Shown: one piece after another, positions 42,890-51,727 of the stretch
How the letters are laid out: each line of letters opens with the position of its first letter
Position numbering within the stretch: the first letter of the stretch is position 1
DNA from: Cerasibacillus terrae
GTDB lineage: Bacteria > Bacillota > Bacilli > Bacillales > Amphibacillaceae
NCBI RefSeq assembly: GCF_008039555.1
Contig: NZ_VDUW01000003.1
Coordinates: 186,001 to 250,000 of the forward strand
DNA length: 64,000 nucleotides
Direction of reading: 5' to 3'
The notes under the pieces: model-generated
The model's database searches: none
What the model was told of the DNA's origin: nothing
Seen by the model: only the letters and a program-made list of their open reading frames with translations
Program-made: the position numbers and the translations under genes

Positions 42890-44338
42890 ATGAAGGACGA
42901 GAAATTAGTAAAAATATTGGGAAATAAAGACGTTTTATCCCTGGCTTTCGGTGCAATGATTGGTTGGGGATGGGTTGTAACAGCAGGATTGTGGGTAACA
43001 GAAGCTGGTTCATTAGGGTCTATACTGGCTTTTATCATTGGAGGAGTTTTAGTTGTTTTGATTGGTCTTACATATGCAGAACTTGCTTCATCTATGCCTT
43101 TGGCTGGTGGAGAATTGATTTATAGTTTTAAGGCAATGGGACGGGTTGCTTCCTTTATTACGACATGGGCAATCATTTTAGGTTATGTTTCAGTGGTAGC
43201 CTTTGAGGCAGTGGCATTACCAACTGTATTTGAATATTTAATTCCTAATTATAGCAAGGGTTACATGTACACAATTGCTGATTGGGATGTTACAGCGACT
43301 TGGGTAGGTATTGGAATGTTAGGTTCAATCATTATTACTTGGGTTAACTACCGAGGAATTAAATTTTCCACCTCTATCATGTTTATTTTAACATTACTTA
43401 TTGCTATCGCGGGAGTATTATTAATTACTGGAAGTAGTATTTCTGGAACAACTGAAAATATGCAACCATTTTTCACCAATGGTACTGCTGGTTTATTATC
43501 TGTTGTAATCATGACTCCCTTTATGTTCGTAGGATTTGATGTTATTCCTCAGGCTGCTGAGGAAATAAATTTACCGAAAAAACGAATCGGACAATTATTA
43601 ATTTTTTCTGTTATTCTAGCGGTTATTTGGTATATTATGATTATTTTCGGTGTTTCTAGAATACTAACACCTGCAGAATTAGAAACATCAAACCTTGTTA
43701 CTGCAGATGCGATGGCAAAAGCATTTGGTGATAGCAAGATGATGGGGAATATCTTAGTCTTAGGTGGAATTGGTGGAATATTGACGAGTTGGATTGGATT
43801 CTATGTAGGAGGAAGCAGGGCTATTTATGCACTTGCTCGTGCAGGAATGTTACCAAAAGCATTAGGAGATCTTCATCCGAAATATAAAACGCCACATAAG
43901 GCTATATTGTTAATTGGTGCTTTTTCAACTGTAGCACCACTATTTGGACGACCAGCATTAGTTTGGTTAGTTGATGCAGGTGGGCTAGGACTGGTGGTAG
44001 CTTGGCTGATGGTTGCAATATCATTTTTAATCTTGCGTAAAAGAGAGCCAAAAATGCATCGACCGTTTTATTTAAAGGGTGGTCCTGTTATTGGATGGAT
44101 TGCGATTATTATGTCCATAGGAGTTGCTATTTTATATATGCCAGGTATGCCATCAGCGTTGATATGGCCATATGAATGGATTATTATCATTTCTTGGTCA
44201 ATTCTTGGAGTTATTTTGTATCGATTAACAATGACGAAAGAAAAAAGACAACAAACAGATGACCACTTAAATAAAGAACTTTCTAGGGTTTTGGAGTATA
44301 AAGATGAGGAAGATACTAATATAGGAAAAGTCAGATAG
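42890..44338 (+). CDS. APC-family amino acid permease
   Basis: The 482-residue protein has about 12 membrane helices of the APC superfamily. The unwound first helix is recognisable as AFGAMIGWGWVVTAG, and helix 6 region as TPFMFVGFDVIPQAAEE. It should import an amino acid or amine by cation symport. Because it lies between the hyuB and glutarate hydroxylase genes and shares the leader of hyuA, its substrate is probably lysine, 5-aminovalerate or the lactam. Ribosome binding site AAAGGAG precedes ATG 42890. Confidence 0.85.
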   Translation: MKDEKLVKILGNKDVLSLAFGAMIGWGWVVTAGLWVTEAGSLGSILAFIIGGVLVVLIGLTYAELASSMPLAGGELIYSFKAMGRVASFITTWAIILGYVSVVAFEAVALPTVFEYLIPNYSKGYMYTIADWDVTATWVGIGMLGSIIITWVNYRGIKFSTSIMFILTLLIAIAGVLLITGSSISGTTENMQPFFTNGTAGLLSVVIMTPFMFVGFDVIPQAAEEINLPKKRIGQLLIFSVILAVIWYIMIIFGVSRILTPAELETSNLVTADAMAKAFGDSKMMGNILVLGGIGGILTSWIGFYVGGSRAIYALARAGMLPKALGDLHPKYKTPHKAILLIGAFSTVAPLFGRPALVWLVDAGGLGLVVAWLMVAISFLILRKREPKMHRPFYLKGGPVIGWIAIIMSIGVAILYMPGMPSALIWPYEWIIIISWSILGVILYRLTMTKEKRQQTDDHLNKELSRVLEYKDEEDTNIGKVR

Positions 44339-44361
44339 TATCAAATATTCCGATAAGGGTC

Positions 44362-44390
44362 TTGACATATTTATTGAATCATGATAAATT
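44362..44390 (+). promoter_or_regulatory. Sigma-A promoter of glaH
   Basis: Consensus TTGACA (44362-44367), 17 bases, TAAATT (44385-44390), 24 bases after the permease stop. Confidence 0.75.
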
Positions 44391-44488
44391 TCTCATAAGT
44401 AAAAATATTATATTCACCTTTGAAGCACTCCACTTTAAATCCGTGAATAATTATTTTTGATAAATGAATGTTCTTAAATAAAATAGTA

Positions 44489-44600
44489 AACTGCTATATA
44501 TACTGTGACTCTATTCTTTACAATAGAGCAGATAAGGTATTTATAGGCCAGTTACATCAACAATCGAATCTAGATTGTTAATATGTAACTGGTCTTTTTA
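44489..44600 (+). promoter_or_regulatory. Structured leader with terminator before glaH (leader 3)
   Basis: AACTG (44489-44493); P1 CTATATATAC/GTATTTATAG (44494-44503 with 44537-44546, one T-T mismatch); inner hairpin CTCTATT/AATAGAG (44509-44515 with 44522-44528, loop CTTTAC); CAGTT (44549-44553). The terminator is CCAGTTACAT/ATGTAACTGG (44548-44557 with 44583-44592) with an extra AACAATC/GATTGTT top stem and a T-rich tail. The order of parts is the same as in leaders 1 and 2 although most stem sequences differ. Confidence 0.6.
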
Positions 44601-44642
44601 TTTAAACGTTCTGAATCATAATTTTAAAGGAGGAGTACTTTT

Positions 44643-45575
44643 ATGAGTACGCTAGTGAAGGAATCTTTTCTTCAAGTTAATACGAACTATGCAGTAAAGG
44701 AGCATCCACAGACAGAAAGACTTTATCATATTGAAATTAGAGGGGAAGCTATACGAAACTTTTTGGAAGAAGTGAAAGATAAGGATATTTCTGTTCAGCG
44801 CTTAGAGTACACACCATATGAAAGATTAATAGTAGCAAGTATGCTAGACGATCATATTGGTGATAATTTTGGGCAAGTGATTCGTGGGATTATTCATGAC
44901 CGAGAGACAGGAGGATTTACTCTAGGGCTTGAAGGTGTGTCGAAGGATACCGATGATTATGTTATTTTTGCAACAGCAATATCTTACCATATTGGTTCAT
45001 CAAATTTTGATGCTATGTCTGGTAAATACTATGCTCGTTTTACAGTAAAGGACACAGATAACAGTGACTCATATTTGCGCCAAGCCTATCGTTTATTCAC
45101 ATTACACACAGATGGTACCTTTGTGGATGAACCAACAGATTGGTTGTTAATGATGAAAATGGTGGAAGAAAATGCAGTAGGTGGCGAATCCAGATTGCTC
45201 CATTTAGACGATTGGAAAGAACTAGATAAATTTTATCACCATCCTTTAGCAAAACATACATTTACCTATACGGCACCACCAAGTAAGAATGTTACACAAA
45301 CAGTTGATCGTACAACATTTTTTAAACAAAATGATAAACCATGTATTTGTTATATTGATCAATTTGCTTACCCTGAAACGATAGAAGAAGCAAAATATTT
45401 AAGTGATTTATCTGAATCAATGGAAACAGATGAGGCTGTGATTGAATTGGAACTACCTGTTGGAGACTTAGTTGTCATTAATAACTTATTTTGGCTACAC
45501 GGTCGGGCAGCGTTTGAAAAGCACCCAGATTTAAACCGTGAATTAATGCGTCAAAGAGGTCGTTTTGTTAATTAA
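44643..45575 (+). CDS. glaH: Glutarate 2-hydroxylase (CsiD/GlaH)
   Basis: The 310-residue protein matches E. coli CsiD/GlaH over its length: SNFDAMSGKYYARF, NSDSYLRQ, the iron ligands His155 and Asp157 in LHTDGTF, LLLHLDDW-like LLHLDDWKELD, APPSKNV, and His286 in NLFWLHGR, ending PDLNRELMRQRG. It is a non-haem Fe(II)/2-oxoglutarate dioxygenase that converts glutarate to L-2-hydroxyglutarate while turning 2-oxoglutarate to succinate. Start ATG 44643 follows AAAGGAGGAG. Its neighbours lhgO, gabT and gabD are the same set as in the E. coli csiD operon. Confidence 0.95.
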   Translation: MSTLVKESFLQVNTNYAVKEHPQTERLYHIEIRGEAIRNFLEEVKDKDISVQRLEYTPYERLIVASMLDDHIGDNFGQVIRGIIHDRETGGFTLGLEGVSKDTDDYVIFATAISYHIGSSNFDAMSGKYYARFTVKDTDNSDSYLRQAYRLFTLHTDGTFVDEPTDWLLMMKMVEENAVGGESRLLHLDDWKELDKFYHHPLAKHTFTYTAPPSKNVTQTVDRTTFFKQNDKPCICYIDQFAYPETIEEAKYLSDLSESMETDEAVIELELPVGDLVVINNLFWLHGRAAFEKHPDLNRELMRQRGRFVN

Positions 45576-45603
45576 TGATAGATAAGGCCTCTGGGGTTTT
45601 CAT

Positions 45604-45637
45604 GAGCACCTTATATAAAAAAATGAGGTGCTCTTTT
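45604..45637 (+). terminator. Terminator between glaH and lhgO
   Basis: GAGCACCT and AGGTGCTC form an 8-bp stem around a 14-base loop followed by TTTTA; it probably reduces read-through from glaH into lhgO. Confidence 0.7.
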
Positions 45638-45664
45638 ACATACTGAGTTAAAGGAGGCATACGA

Positions 45665-46903
45665 ATGAAATATGATGCAGTAATTATTGGCGGTGGGATT
45701 GTCGGGTTATCGACAGGAATGGCTATTTATGAACGTTACCCAGATGCCAAAATTGCAGTAATAGAAAAAGAAAAAGATGTAGCACTGCATCAAACAGGAA
45801 ATAATAGTGGTGTTATTCATTCGGGTATCTATTATACTCCGGGAAGTTTTAAAGCGCGATTTGCTAAGCAAGGCAGTAAAGACATGCAAAAGTTTTGTAA
45901 AAAGCATCATATAAACTATGATATGTGCGGGAAGGTAATCGTTGCTACAACGGAAGAAGAACTTCCATTATTGGATAACTTATACCAACGCGGCTTAGAG
46001 AATAACTTAACAATTGAAAAAATAGATGCTACTAGATTAAAAGAAATTGAGCCACATGTTAGAGGTCTGGCTGCAATTCATGTACCCCAAGCAGGAATTG
46101 TAGATTATCGGGAAGTAAGTAGGAAGTTTGCAGAAATTATTACTAATAAAGGTGGAGATCTATTTTTAAATACCGAATTTATTAGTATGCATGAAGCACG
46201 TGAACAAGTAACTGTAAAAACAAATAAGGGAAGCCTGAAAGCTAAATTAGTTATTAATTGTGCAGGATTACATAGTGATCGGGTGGCTGAAGCTGCAGGT
46301 TATTTAACAGATATGAAAATAGTTCCTTTTAGAGGGGAATATTTTTCTCTAAAACCTGAAAAGCAAGATTTAGTAAAAACTTTAATTTATCCAGTACCAA
46401 ATCCTAAATTTCCATTTCTGGGTGTACATTTTACGAAAATGATTGATGGAACCGTAGAGGCTGGACCGAATGCAGTATTAGGGTTTAAACGGGAAGCCTA
46501 TAAGAAAACAGATATTAGTTTAAAAGATACAGTAGAAAGCCTGAAATTTCCAGGTTTATGGAAATTAGGAAGTAAGTTTTTAAAAGAAGGTATTGCAGAG
46601 TATACACGTTCATTAAGTAAAACACAGTTTACTAAGAGCTTGCAGGCTTTAGTACCTGAAATTGAAAAAGATGACCTAATTTCTGCACCAGCTGGAGTAC
46701 GAGCACAAGCACTAACGAGGGATGGCGTGATGGTTGATGATTTTCAAATTATTGATGGAAAACGATCTATTCATGTTTGCAATGCACCATCACCAGCGGC
46801 AACTGCCTCCATTGGAATAGGAAAAGAAGTTGCAAGACGAGTAGAATTATATTTTAATATAAAGAATATAGATAATGAGGAAAAAAGGATAGGGGTGTTA
46901 TAA
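45665..46903 (+). CDS. lhgO: L-2-hydroxyglutarate dehydrogenase/oxidase (LhgO/LhgD)
   Basis: The 412-residue flavoprotein has an N-terminal FAD motif (VIIGGGIVGLSTGMAIYERY), then HQTGNNSGVIHSGIYYTPGS, FRGEYFSL, PFLGVHFTKMIDG, and the C-terminal PAGVRAQA with NAPSPAATASIGIG. These match E. coli LhgD (YgaF). It oxidises L-2-hydroxyglutarate to 2-oxoglutarate and feeds electrons to the membrane quinone pool. It regenerates the 2-oxoglutarate consumed by GlaH. Its stop touches the gabT start. Confidence 0.93.
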   Translation: MKYDAVIIGGGIVGLSTGMAIYERYPDAKIAVIEKEKDVALHQTGNNSGVIHSGIYYTPGSFKARFAKQGSKDMQKFCKKHHINYDMCGKVIVATTEEELPLLDNLYQRGLENNLTIEKIDATRLKEIEPHVRGLAAIHVPQAGIVDYREVSRKFAEIITNKGGDLFLNTEFISMHEAREQVTVKTNKGSLKAKLVINCAGLHSDRVAEAAGYLTDMKIVPFRGEYFSLKPEKQDLVKTLIYPVPNPKFPFLGVHFTKMIDGTVEAGPNAVLGFKREAYKKTDISLKDTVESLKFPGLWKLGSKFLKEGIAEYTRSLSKTQFTKSLQALVPEIEKDDLISAPAGVRAQALTRDGVMVDDFQIIDGKRSIHVCNAPSPAATASIGIGKEVARRVELYFNIKNIDNEEKRIGVL

Positions 46904-48205
46904 ATGAATGCGATTACAGATGGAGTCCAAGCAAAAAGAGATGAATTTGTTACACGAGCAATAAGTAATGGAAACCGAAACATTGCCAAAGAGGCAAAAG
47001 GAGCTACAATAATCGATGTCGAGGGGAGAGAGTGGATTGATTTTGCTGCAGGTATTGGTATTTTAAATGTAGGGCATAGTCACCCAAAAGTAGTAACAGC
47101 TATTAAAAATCAAGTAGATAAATTTATTCATCCAGGTTTTAATGTAATGATGTATGAAAATTATATCGAATTAGCTGAAAAGTTATGCTCCTTAATTCCT
47201 GTAGAGTATAAAGCAAGTGCCGGGTTTTTTAACACTGGAGCAGAGGCGGTTGAAAATGCTGTGAAAATGGCAAGAAAATATACGAAACGCAATGCAGTCG
47301 TATCGTTTACAAGAGCTTTTCATGGACGTACCAATTTAACAATGGGAATGACGAGCAAGGTCAAGCCGTATAAAAATGGCTTTGGTCCATTTGCTGGAGA
47401 ATTATATCAAGCTCCATTTCCATATATGTATCGGAAGCCTGGAAGCATGTCTGATGAAGAATATATTGATTATTCCATTAAAGCGTTTAAGGACGTTTTT
47501 ATTACAACAGTTGACCCAGAAGAAGTTGCTTGTGTTGTGATGGAGCCTGTTCAAGGTGAGGGGGGATTTGTCATTCCTCCAAAGCGATTCGTACAAGAAG
47601 TTCATGCATTCTGTAAAGAACATGGTATCGTCTTTGTTGCAGATGAAATTCAGACAGGATTTGGCCGAACAGGTACATTATTTGCAATTGAACAATTTGA
47701 TGTTGAGCCCGATTTAATGCTTTTATCAAAATCAATTGCAGCTGGCTTGCCGTTAAGTGCGGTAGTTGGAAGAAATGAAATTGTTAATGCAGCAGAACCA
47801 GGTCAGTTAGGCGGAACGTTCTCAGGTAGTCCTGTATCTTGTGAAGCAGCACTTAGCGTACTGGAGGTCATTGAAGAAGAAAATTTAGTTGTTAAAGCAG
47901 AGTTAGTCGGTGAAAAGATTGAAGAAAAATTAAAAGAATTGGAAGAAAAGTACTCCTTCGTAGGGGATATCCGCAGGCTAGGTGCAATGGTTGCAGTGGA
48001 GCTTGTTGAATCAAAAGAGAGTAAAAACCCCCATCCGGAAGCGACAAGTGCAATCGCACAATATGCAAATAACTCTGGCTTATTATTATTAACTGCCGGA
48101 ACATATGGAAATGTGATTCGTTTTCTAACACCTCTTGTCATTACAGATGAGGAATTAGAAAAAGGATTTGCAATCTTAGAAAAAGCTTTTGAATCTGTGA
48201 AATAA
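46904..48205 (+). CDS. gabT: 4-aminobutyrate/5-aminovalerate aminotransferase GabT
   Basis: The 433-residue protein is a class III aminotransferase: [38 protein letters not shown], and the PLP Lys in [17 protein letters not shown]. It follows lhgO without a gap. In this context 5-aminovalerate is at least as likely a substrate as GABA, giving glutarate semialdehyde for GabD. Family certain; which omega-amino acid is preferred is inferred. Confidence 0.9.
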   Translation: MNAITDGVQAKRDEFVTRAISNGNRNIAKEAKGATIIDVEGREWIDFAAGIGILNVGHSHPKVVTAIKNQVDKFIHPGFNVMMYENYIELAEKLCSLIPVEYKASAGFFNTGAEAVENAVKMARKYTKRNAVVSFTRAFHGRTNLTMGMTSKVKPYKNGFGPFAGELYQAPFPYMYRKPGSMSDEEYIDYSIKAFKDVFITTVDPEEVACVVMEPVQGEGGFVIPPKRFVQEVHAFCKEHGIVFVADEIQTGFGRTGTLFAIEQFDVEPDLMLLSKSIAAGLPLSAVVGRNEIVNAAEPGQLGGTFSGSPVSCEAALSVLEVIEEENLVVKAELVGEKIEEKLKELEEKYSFVGDIRRLGAMVAVELVESKESKNPHPEATSAIAQYANNSGLLLLTAGTYGNVIRFLTPLVITDEELEKGFAILEKAFESVK

Positions 48206-48221
48206 GAAGGGAGTTTTTTTA

Positions 48222-49613
48222 ATGAGTGAAAAAGTAATCGTAACAAACCCGGCAACTGGAGATGAAATACAAGAAATCACATTAGATTCAAATGATCAAA
48301 TTAATGAAAAAATCAACGCAGCTGAGCAGGCATTTTTATCTTTTAAATCTACCACTGCTTATCATCGAGCTGATTTATTAGAAAAATGGCATGCGAAAAT
48401 CTTAGAAAATAAAGAACGTGCTGCGGAAATTATTACATCAGAAAACGGAAAACCACTAGCAGAAGCTAAAGGGGAAATTGATTCGGCTCTAAGTTATATA
48501 AAGTGGTATGCAGAAGAAGCAAAGCGAATTTACGGAAGAACGGTTCCAGCACATGTAGAAGATAAGCGAATCATTGTAACAGAAGCTCCAATTGGCGTAG
48601 TTGCAGCTATTACACCGTGGAATTTTCCAGGATCAATGATGGTAAGAAAAGCAGCACCCGCTTTAGCAGCAGGATGTACATTTATAGTGAAACCAGCACT
48701 TGAAACACCTTTAACCACGATGTATTTAATTGATTTAGCTTATGAAGCGGGTTTTTCTAAGGATGTTATTCAATATGTAAATACTCGGGGAAGGAATGCA
48801 GGAGAATTATTTAGTTCTCATAAGGCAATTAAAAAGATTACCTTTACTGGATCTACAGAAGTAGGGAAACAACTTATCCGTCAAGGAGCAGACACGGTGA
48901 AGAGTTTAACAATGGAGTTAGGTGGTCATGCTCCTGTAATTGTGTGTCAGGATGCCGATCTTGATGATGCCGTGCAACAAACATTAATGACTAAATTTAG
49001 AAATGCTGGTCAAACTTGTATTTGTGCAAATAGAGTAATTGTTCATGAATCCATCATGGATGAATTTTCTCGAAAACTAGCTCAAAAGGCAAATGAACTA
49101 GTAGTTGGAAATGGTTTGAAAGATGACACGATGGTAGGCCCTATAATCAATCAATCTAGTTATGAAAAAATTCATGGACAGATTAAAGATGCGGTAGAAA
49201 AGGGAGCAACCATGTTAACCAAACCACTACAGGATGAGAAACCAGAAGGATCTTACTTTATTGCACCGACAGTTTTAAAAGATGTTACAGATGATATGAA
49301 TATTATGCATGAAGAAACATTCGGCCCTGTTGCGCCCTTAACAAGCTTCCAATCTATTGATGAAGCCATTGCCATTGCTAATAATACAGAGTATGGATTA
49401 GCCGCTTATTTCTTTACAAACGATTATCGGACAGGAATCTATATACATGATCATTTAGAATACGGTATTATTGGCTGGAATGATGGAGCGCCAACCGCGG
49501 CTCAAGCACCTTTTGGTGGTATGAAAGAAAGTGGACTAGGAAGAGAAGGTGGAATTGAAGGAATTAAACCTTATTTAGAAACGAAATATTTATCAATTGG
49601 TAGAACCCAATAA
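48222..49613 (+). CDS. gabD: Succinate/glutarate semialdehyde dehydrogenase GabD
   Basis: The 463-residue ALDH has [31 protein letters not shown], the general base Glu in MELGGHAP, the catalytic Cys in [11 protein letters not shown] and [10 protein letters not shown]. The group (SSADH/GabD) oxidises succinate semialdehyde and glutarate semialdehyde. With GabT directly upstream and GlaH/LhgO in the same unit, glutarate semialdehyde to glutarate is the expected reaction. Start ATG 48222 follows AAGGGAG. Confidence 0.92.
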   Translation: MSEKVIVTNPATGDEIQEITLDSNDQINEKINAAEQAFLSFKSTTAYHRADLLEKWHAKILENKERAAEIITSENGKPLAEAKGEIDSALSYIKWYAEEAKRIYGRTVPAHVEDKRIIVTEAPIGVVAAITPWNFPGSMMVRKAAPALAAGCTFIVKPALETPLTTMYLIDLAYEAGFSKDVIQYVNTRGRNAGELFSSHKAIKKITFTGSTEVGKQLIRQGADTVKSLTMELGGHAPVIVCQDADLDDAVQQTLMTKFRNAGQTCICANRVIVHESIMDEFSRKLAQKANELVVGNGLKDDTMVGPIINQSSYEKIHGQIKDAVEKGATMLTKPLQDEKPEGSYFIAPTVLKDVTDDMNIMHEETFGPVAPLTSFQSIDEAIAIANNTEYGLAAYFFTNDYRTGIYIHDHLEYGIIGWNDGAPTAAQAPFGGMKESGLGREGGIEGIKPYLETKYLSIGRTQ

Positions 49614-49649
49614 ATAGATCATAATACTATCCCCCATATATATAAATCG

Positions 49650-49686
49650 GCAGTGAAACTCTAGGAGATCCACTGCTACTTTTTTT
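49650..49686 (+). terminator. Terminator after gabD
   Basis: GCAGTG and CACTGC pair around a 15-base loop, followed by TACTTTTTTT. Confidence 0.75.
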
Positions 49687-49773
49687 GCCTTCAAACAATG
49701 AGATAGGAATTGATTATAAGTAAATGGTATTTTTTCTTAAGGCTGTTCATTGCTATATATTTATAAGATGCAC

Positions 49774-49998
49774 TTATTTCCAATAATTATTTGCTGCTGC
49801 AACTGTTTGGAAGTGGACAGCAATTACTTGTGATGCAAATGTTAGGCTATCTGCATTTTCTTCATATTCTGGACGTAACTTCTTTCTAACTTCGGCTGAA
49901 GGTTGGGTATAACCTACCCCTTTTCTAGCTAGAGTAATCGCCAATTCAAATCCTTCTTGAGGTGTTTCTGTTTTTAAACTTATAAGCCAGTCACTCAT
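49774..49998 (-). CDS. Hexameric tyrosine-coordinated haem protein (HTHP)
   Basis: The 74-residue protein (MSDWLISLKTETPQEGFELA ... ARKGVGYTQPSAEVRKKLRP ... VIAVHFQTVAAANNYW) matches the HTHP family. HTHP forms a ring of six subunits, each binding haem through a tyrosine, with weak peroxidase/catalase activity. Candidate haem-ligand Tyr residues are visible in GVGYTQP and RPEYEEN. I use ATG 49998, nine bases after AAAGGAGG; the ATG at 50007 touches that site. It is a single gene on the opposite strand to gabD. Confidence 0.82.
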   Translation of the reverse strand: MSDWLISLKTETPQEGFELAITLARKGVGYTQPSAEVRKKLRPEYEENADSLTFASQVIAVHFQTVAAANNYWK

Positions 49999-50302
49999 AA
50001 AACTCATCCTCCTTTAAGTGAATTGTATATTCCCTTTCAATATAAATGAATAAAGTGGAAAAGACAAATAATTGTGTAAATTGTTCAAGGAGGTATAATT
50101 ATGAAGGATTTTCCTTCTTAAGGTAAAATATACAACTAAAAAAGGAACCTTGTGATAGGCTCCTTTATTCTTGGATTTATGAATCAACATCAATTAAAAC
50201 AAATTTCAATTCTAGAAAGGTGAATCCATTTTCACCATTCTCTATCGATGAAAATACTTTTTATTCAATCATCAAACAGGGGGAGTTCATTTGTGTTCAG
50301 CC
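49999..50302. other. Intergenic region with a six-codon ORF and a hairpin
   Basis: AAGGAGGTATAATT is followed by ATG at 50101 and the peptide MKDFPS with stop at 50121. A terminator-like hairpin (AAGGAACC/GGCTCCTT, one mismatch, 50140-50164) follows. This looks like a gene start and gene end with the middle deleted, or a leader peptide. A second small inverted repeat (GGTGAA/TTCACC, about 50219-50239) lies close to the stop of the acyl-CoA dehydrogenase gene. I see no further gene. Confidence 0.4.
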
Positions 50303-51508
50303 TTACACAGTTCCCATTTTTTCCCCTTCCCAAGCAGGTAGCATTTTGTTTAATGCTTTGTCTTCTCGATAACCTAACACATATTCTGCCTGTAAAACGG
50401 TGTGGATTTCACGCGTACCTTCGTAAATAACAGGTGCTTTGGAGTTACGTAGGTAACGTTCAACTGGATATTCATTTGAAAATCCATAGGCACCATGGAT
50501 TTGAACAGCATCGTCTGCAGCCTTATTTGCAAAGTCACATGCTTGCCATTTAGCAAGTGATGTTTCTCTTGTATTTCGTTTTCCTTGATTCTTTAATTCA
50601 CCAGCACGATACACTAATAGGCGACTCATTTGTAACCCCGCTTCCATATTAGCAAGCATTTGTTGAACGAGTTGATGTTTTCCAATTGATTTTCCAAATG
50701 TATCGCGTTCATGGCAATATTTAACACTTGCTTCGATACAGGCAATAATTTGGCCAACTGCTCCGGCAGCAACAGTAAAGCGTCCGTTATCTAAGGCAGA
50801 CATTGCAATTTTAAAACCTTCACCTTCTTTCCCGAGTAAATTTTCTTTTGGTACTTTTACATTATCAAAGAATAACTCACCCGTATTTCCAGCACGAATG
50901 CCAAGTTTTCCTTTGATGGCTTTTGAGGAAAAGCCTTCCCAATCCCTTTCTACAATAAAAGCGGAAATTCCATGATGTTTCTTTGATTTATCTGTATAGG
51001 CAAATACGATGAAATAGTCTGCGACGTCACATAGAGAAATCCATGTTTTTTGGCCGTTTAAAATATAATAATCTCCATCTTTAACAGCAGTTGATTGCAG
51101 GGAAGACACATCTGAACCAGCAGCAGGCTCGGTTAAACCAAAAGCACCGATTTTTTTACCTTTAGCTTGTGGAACGAGATATTTTTGCTTTTGCTCCTCA
51201 TTTCCCCACTGTAATAATGTCATACTACTTAACCCAGTATGAACTGATACAGCGGTACGAAAGGCAGTATCTCCACGCTCTAATTCCTCACAAACAATAG
51301 CTAGGGCATTATAGTCCATACCACTTCCACCATACTTCTCCGGAATACATACTCCCATTAGTCCTAAATCAGCTAGCTGATCCATAGTGGATGTTGGGAA
51401 TTCTCCCTTTTGATCCCATTCAGAGATGTACGGCATAATCTCTTTGTCTACAAAGTTTCTAACTGTTTGACGTAACATCTTTTGTTCTTCCGTAAATTCA
51501 AAATTCAT
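50303..51508 (-). CDS. gcdH: Acyl-CoA dehydrogenase, glutaryl-CoA dehydrogenase-like
   Basis: The 401-residue flavoprotein has the acyl-CoA dehydrogenase fold with GLTEPAAGSD, TWISLCDVAD and the catalytic Glu363 in IYEGTREIH. The segment GDTAFRTAVSVHTGL places Arg84 and Ser88 where human glutaryl-CoA dehydrogenase has Arg94 and Ser98, which bind the distal carboxylate of glutaryl-CoA. That and the neighbouring glutarate-type CoA-transferase support decarboxylating oxidation of glutaryl-CoA to crotonyl-CoA. A general short-chain acyl-CoA dehydrogenase remains possible. Start ATG 51508 follows AAGAGGAG; an upstream in-frame codon at 51577 is not supported. Confidence 0.75.
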   Translation of the reverse strand: MNFEFTEEQKMLRQTVRNFVDKEIMPYISEWDQKGEFPTSTMDQLADLGLMGVCIPEKYGGSGMDYNALAIVCEELERGDTAFRTAVSVHTGLSSMTLLQWGNEEQKQKYLVPQAKGKKIGAFGLTEPAAGSDVSSLQSTAVKDGDYYILNGQKTWISLCDVADYFIVFAYTDKSKKHHGISAFIVERDWEGFSSKAIKGKLGIRAGNTGELFFDNVKVPKENLLGKEGEGFKIAMSALDNGRFTVAAGAVGQIIACIEASVKYCHERDTFGKSIGKHQLVQQMLANMEAGLQMSRLLVYRAGELKNQGKRNTRETSLAKWQACDFANKAADDAVQIHGAYGFSNEYPVERYLRNSKAPVIYEGTREIHTVLQAEYVLGYREDKALNKMLPAWEGEKMGTV

Positions 51509-51727
51509 GATACATTCTCCTCTTTTTATATTTTTAGTGGCAGTATGGAAATATCTGTATTTTAAGTGCCACGACATTGGATTTCCGATAGGTTTAAAAG
51601 TGAGTTAGTCATTTTTTAAAACACTTTAAAAATTTCATGAGAAAATTTATCGAAATAGGTTGGTACATGATGGATAACAATTTGTCTTAAAGTTAAATTC
51701 GTCAAACTTCTTTATCACTTGAATAAT

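Noticed and set aside
38058..44600. Lysine riboswitch (L-box) or guanidine riboswitch as explanation for the leaders
   Set aside because: The long conserved L-box core and the ykkC core are not present; these leaders are only about 90-110 bases with a simple two-stem layout.
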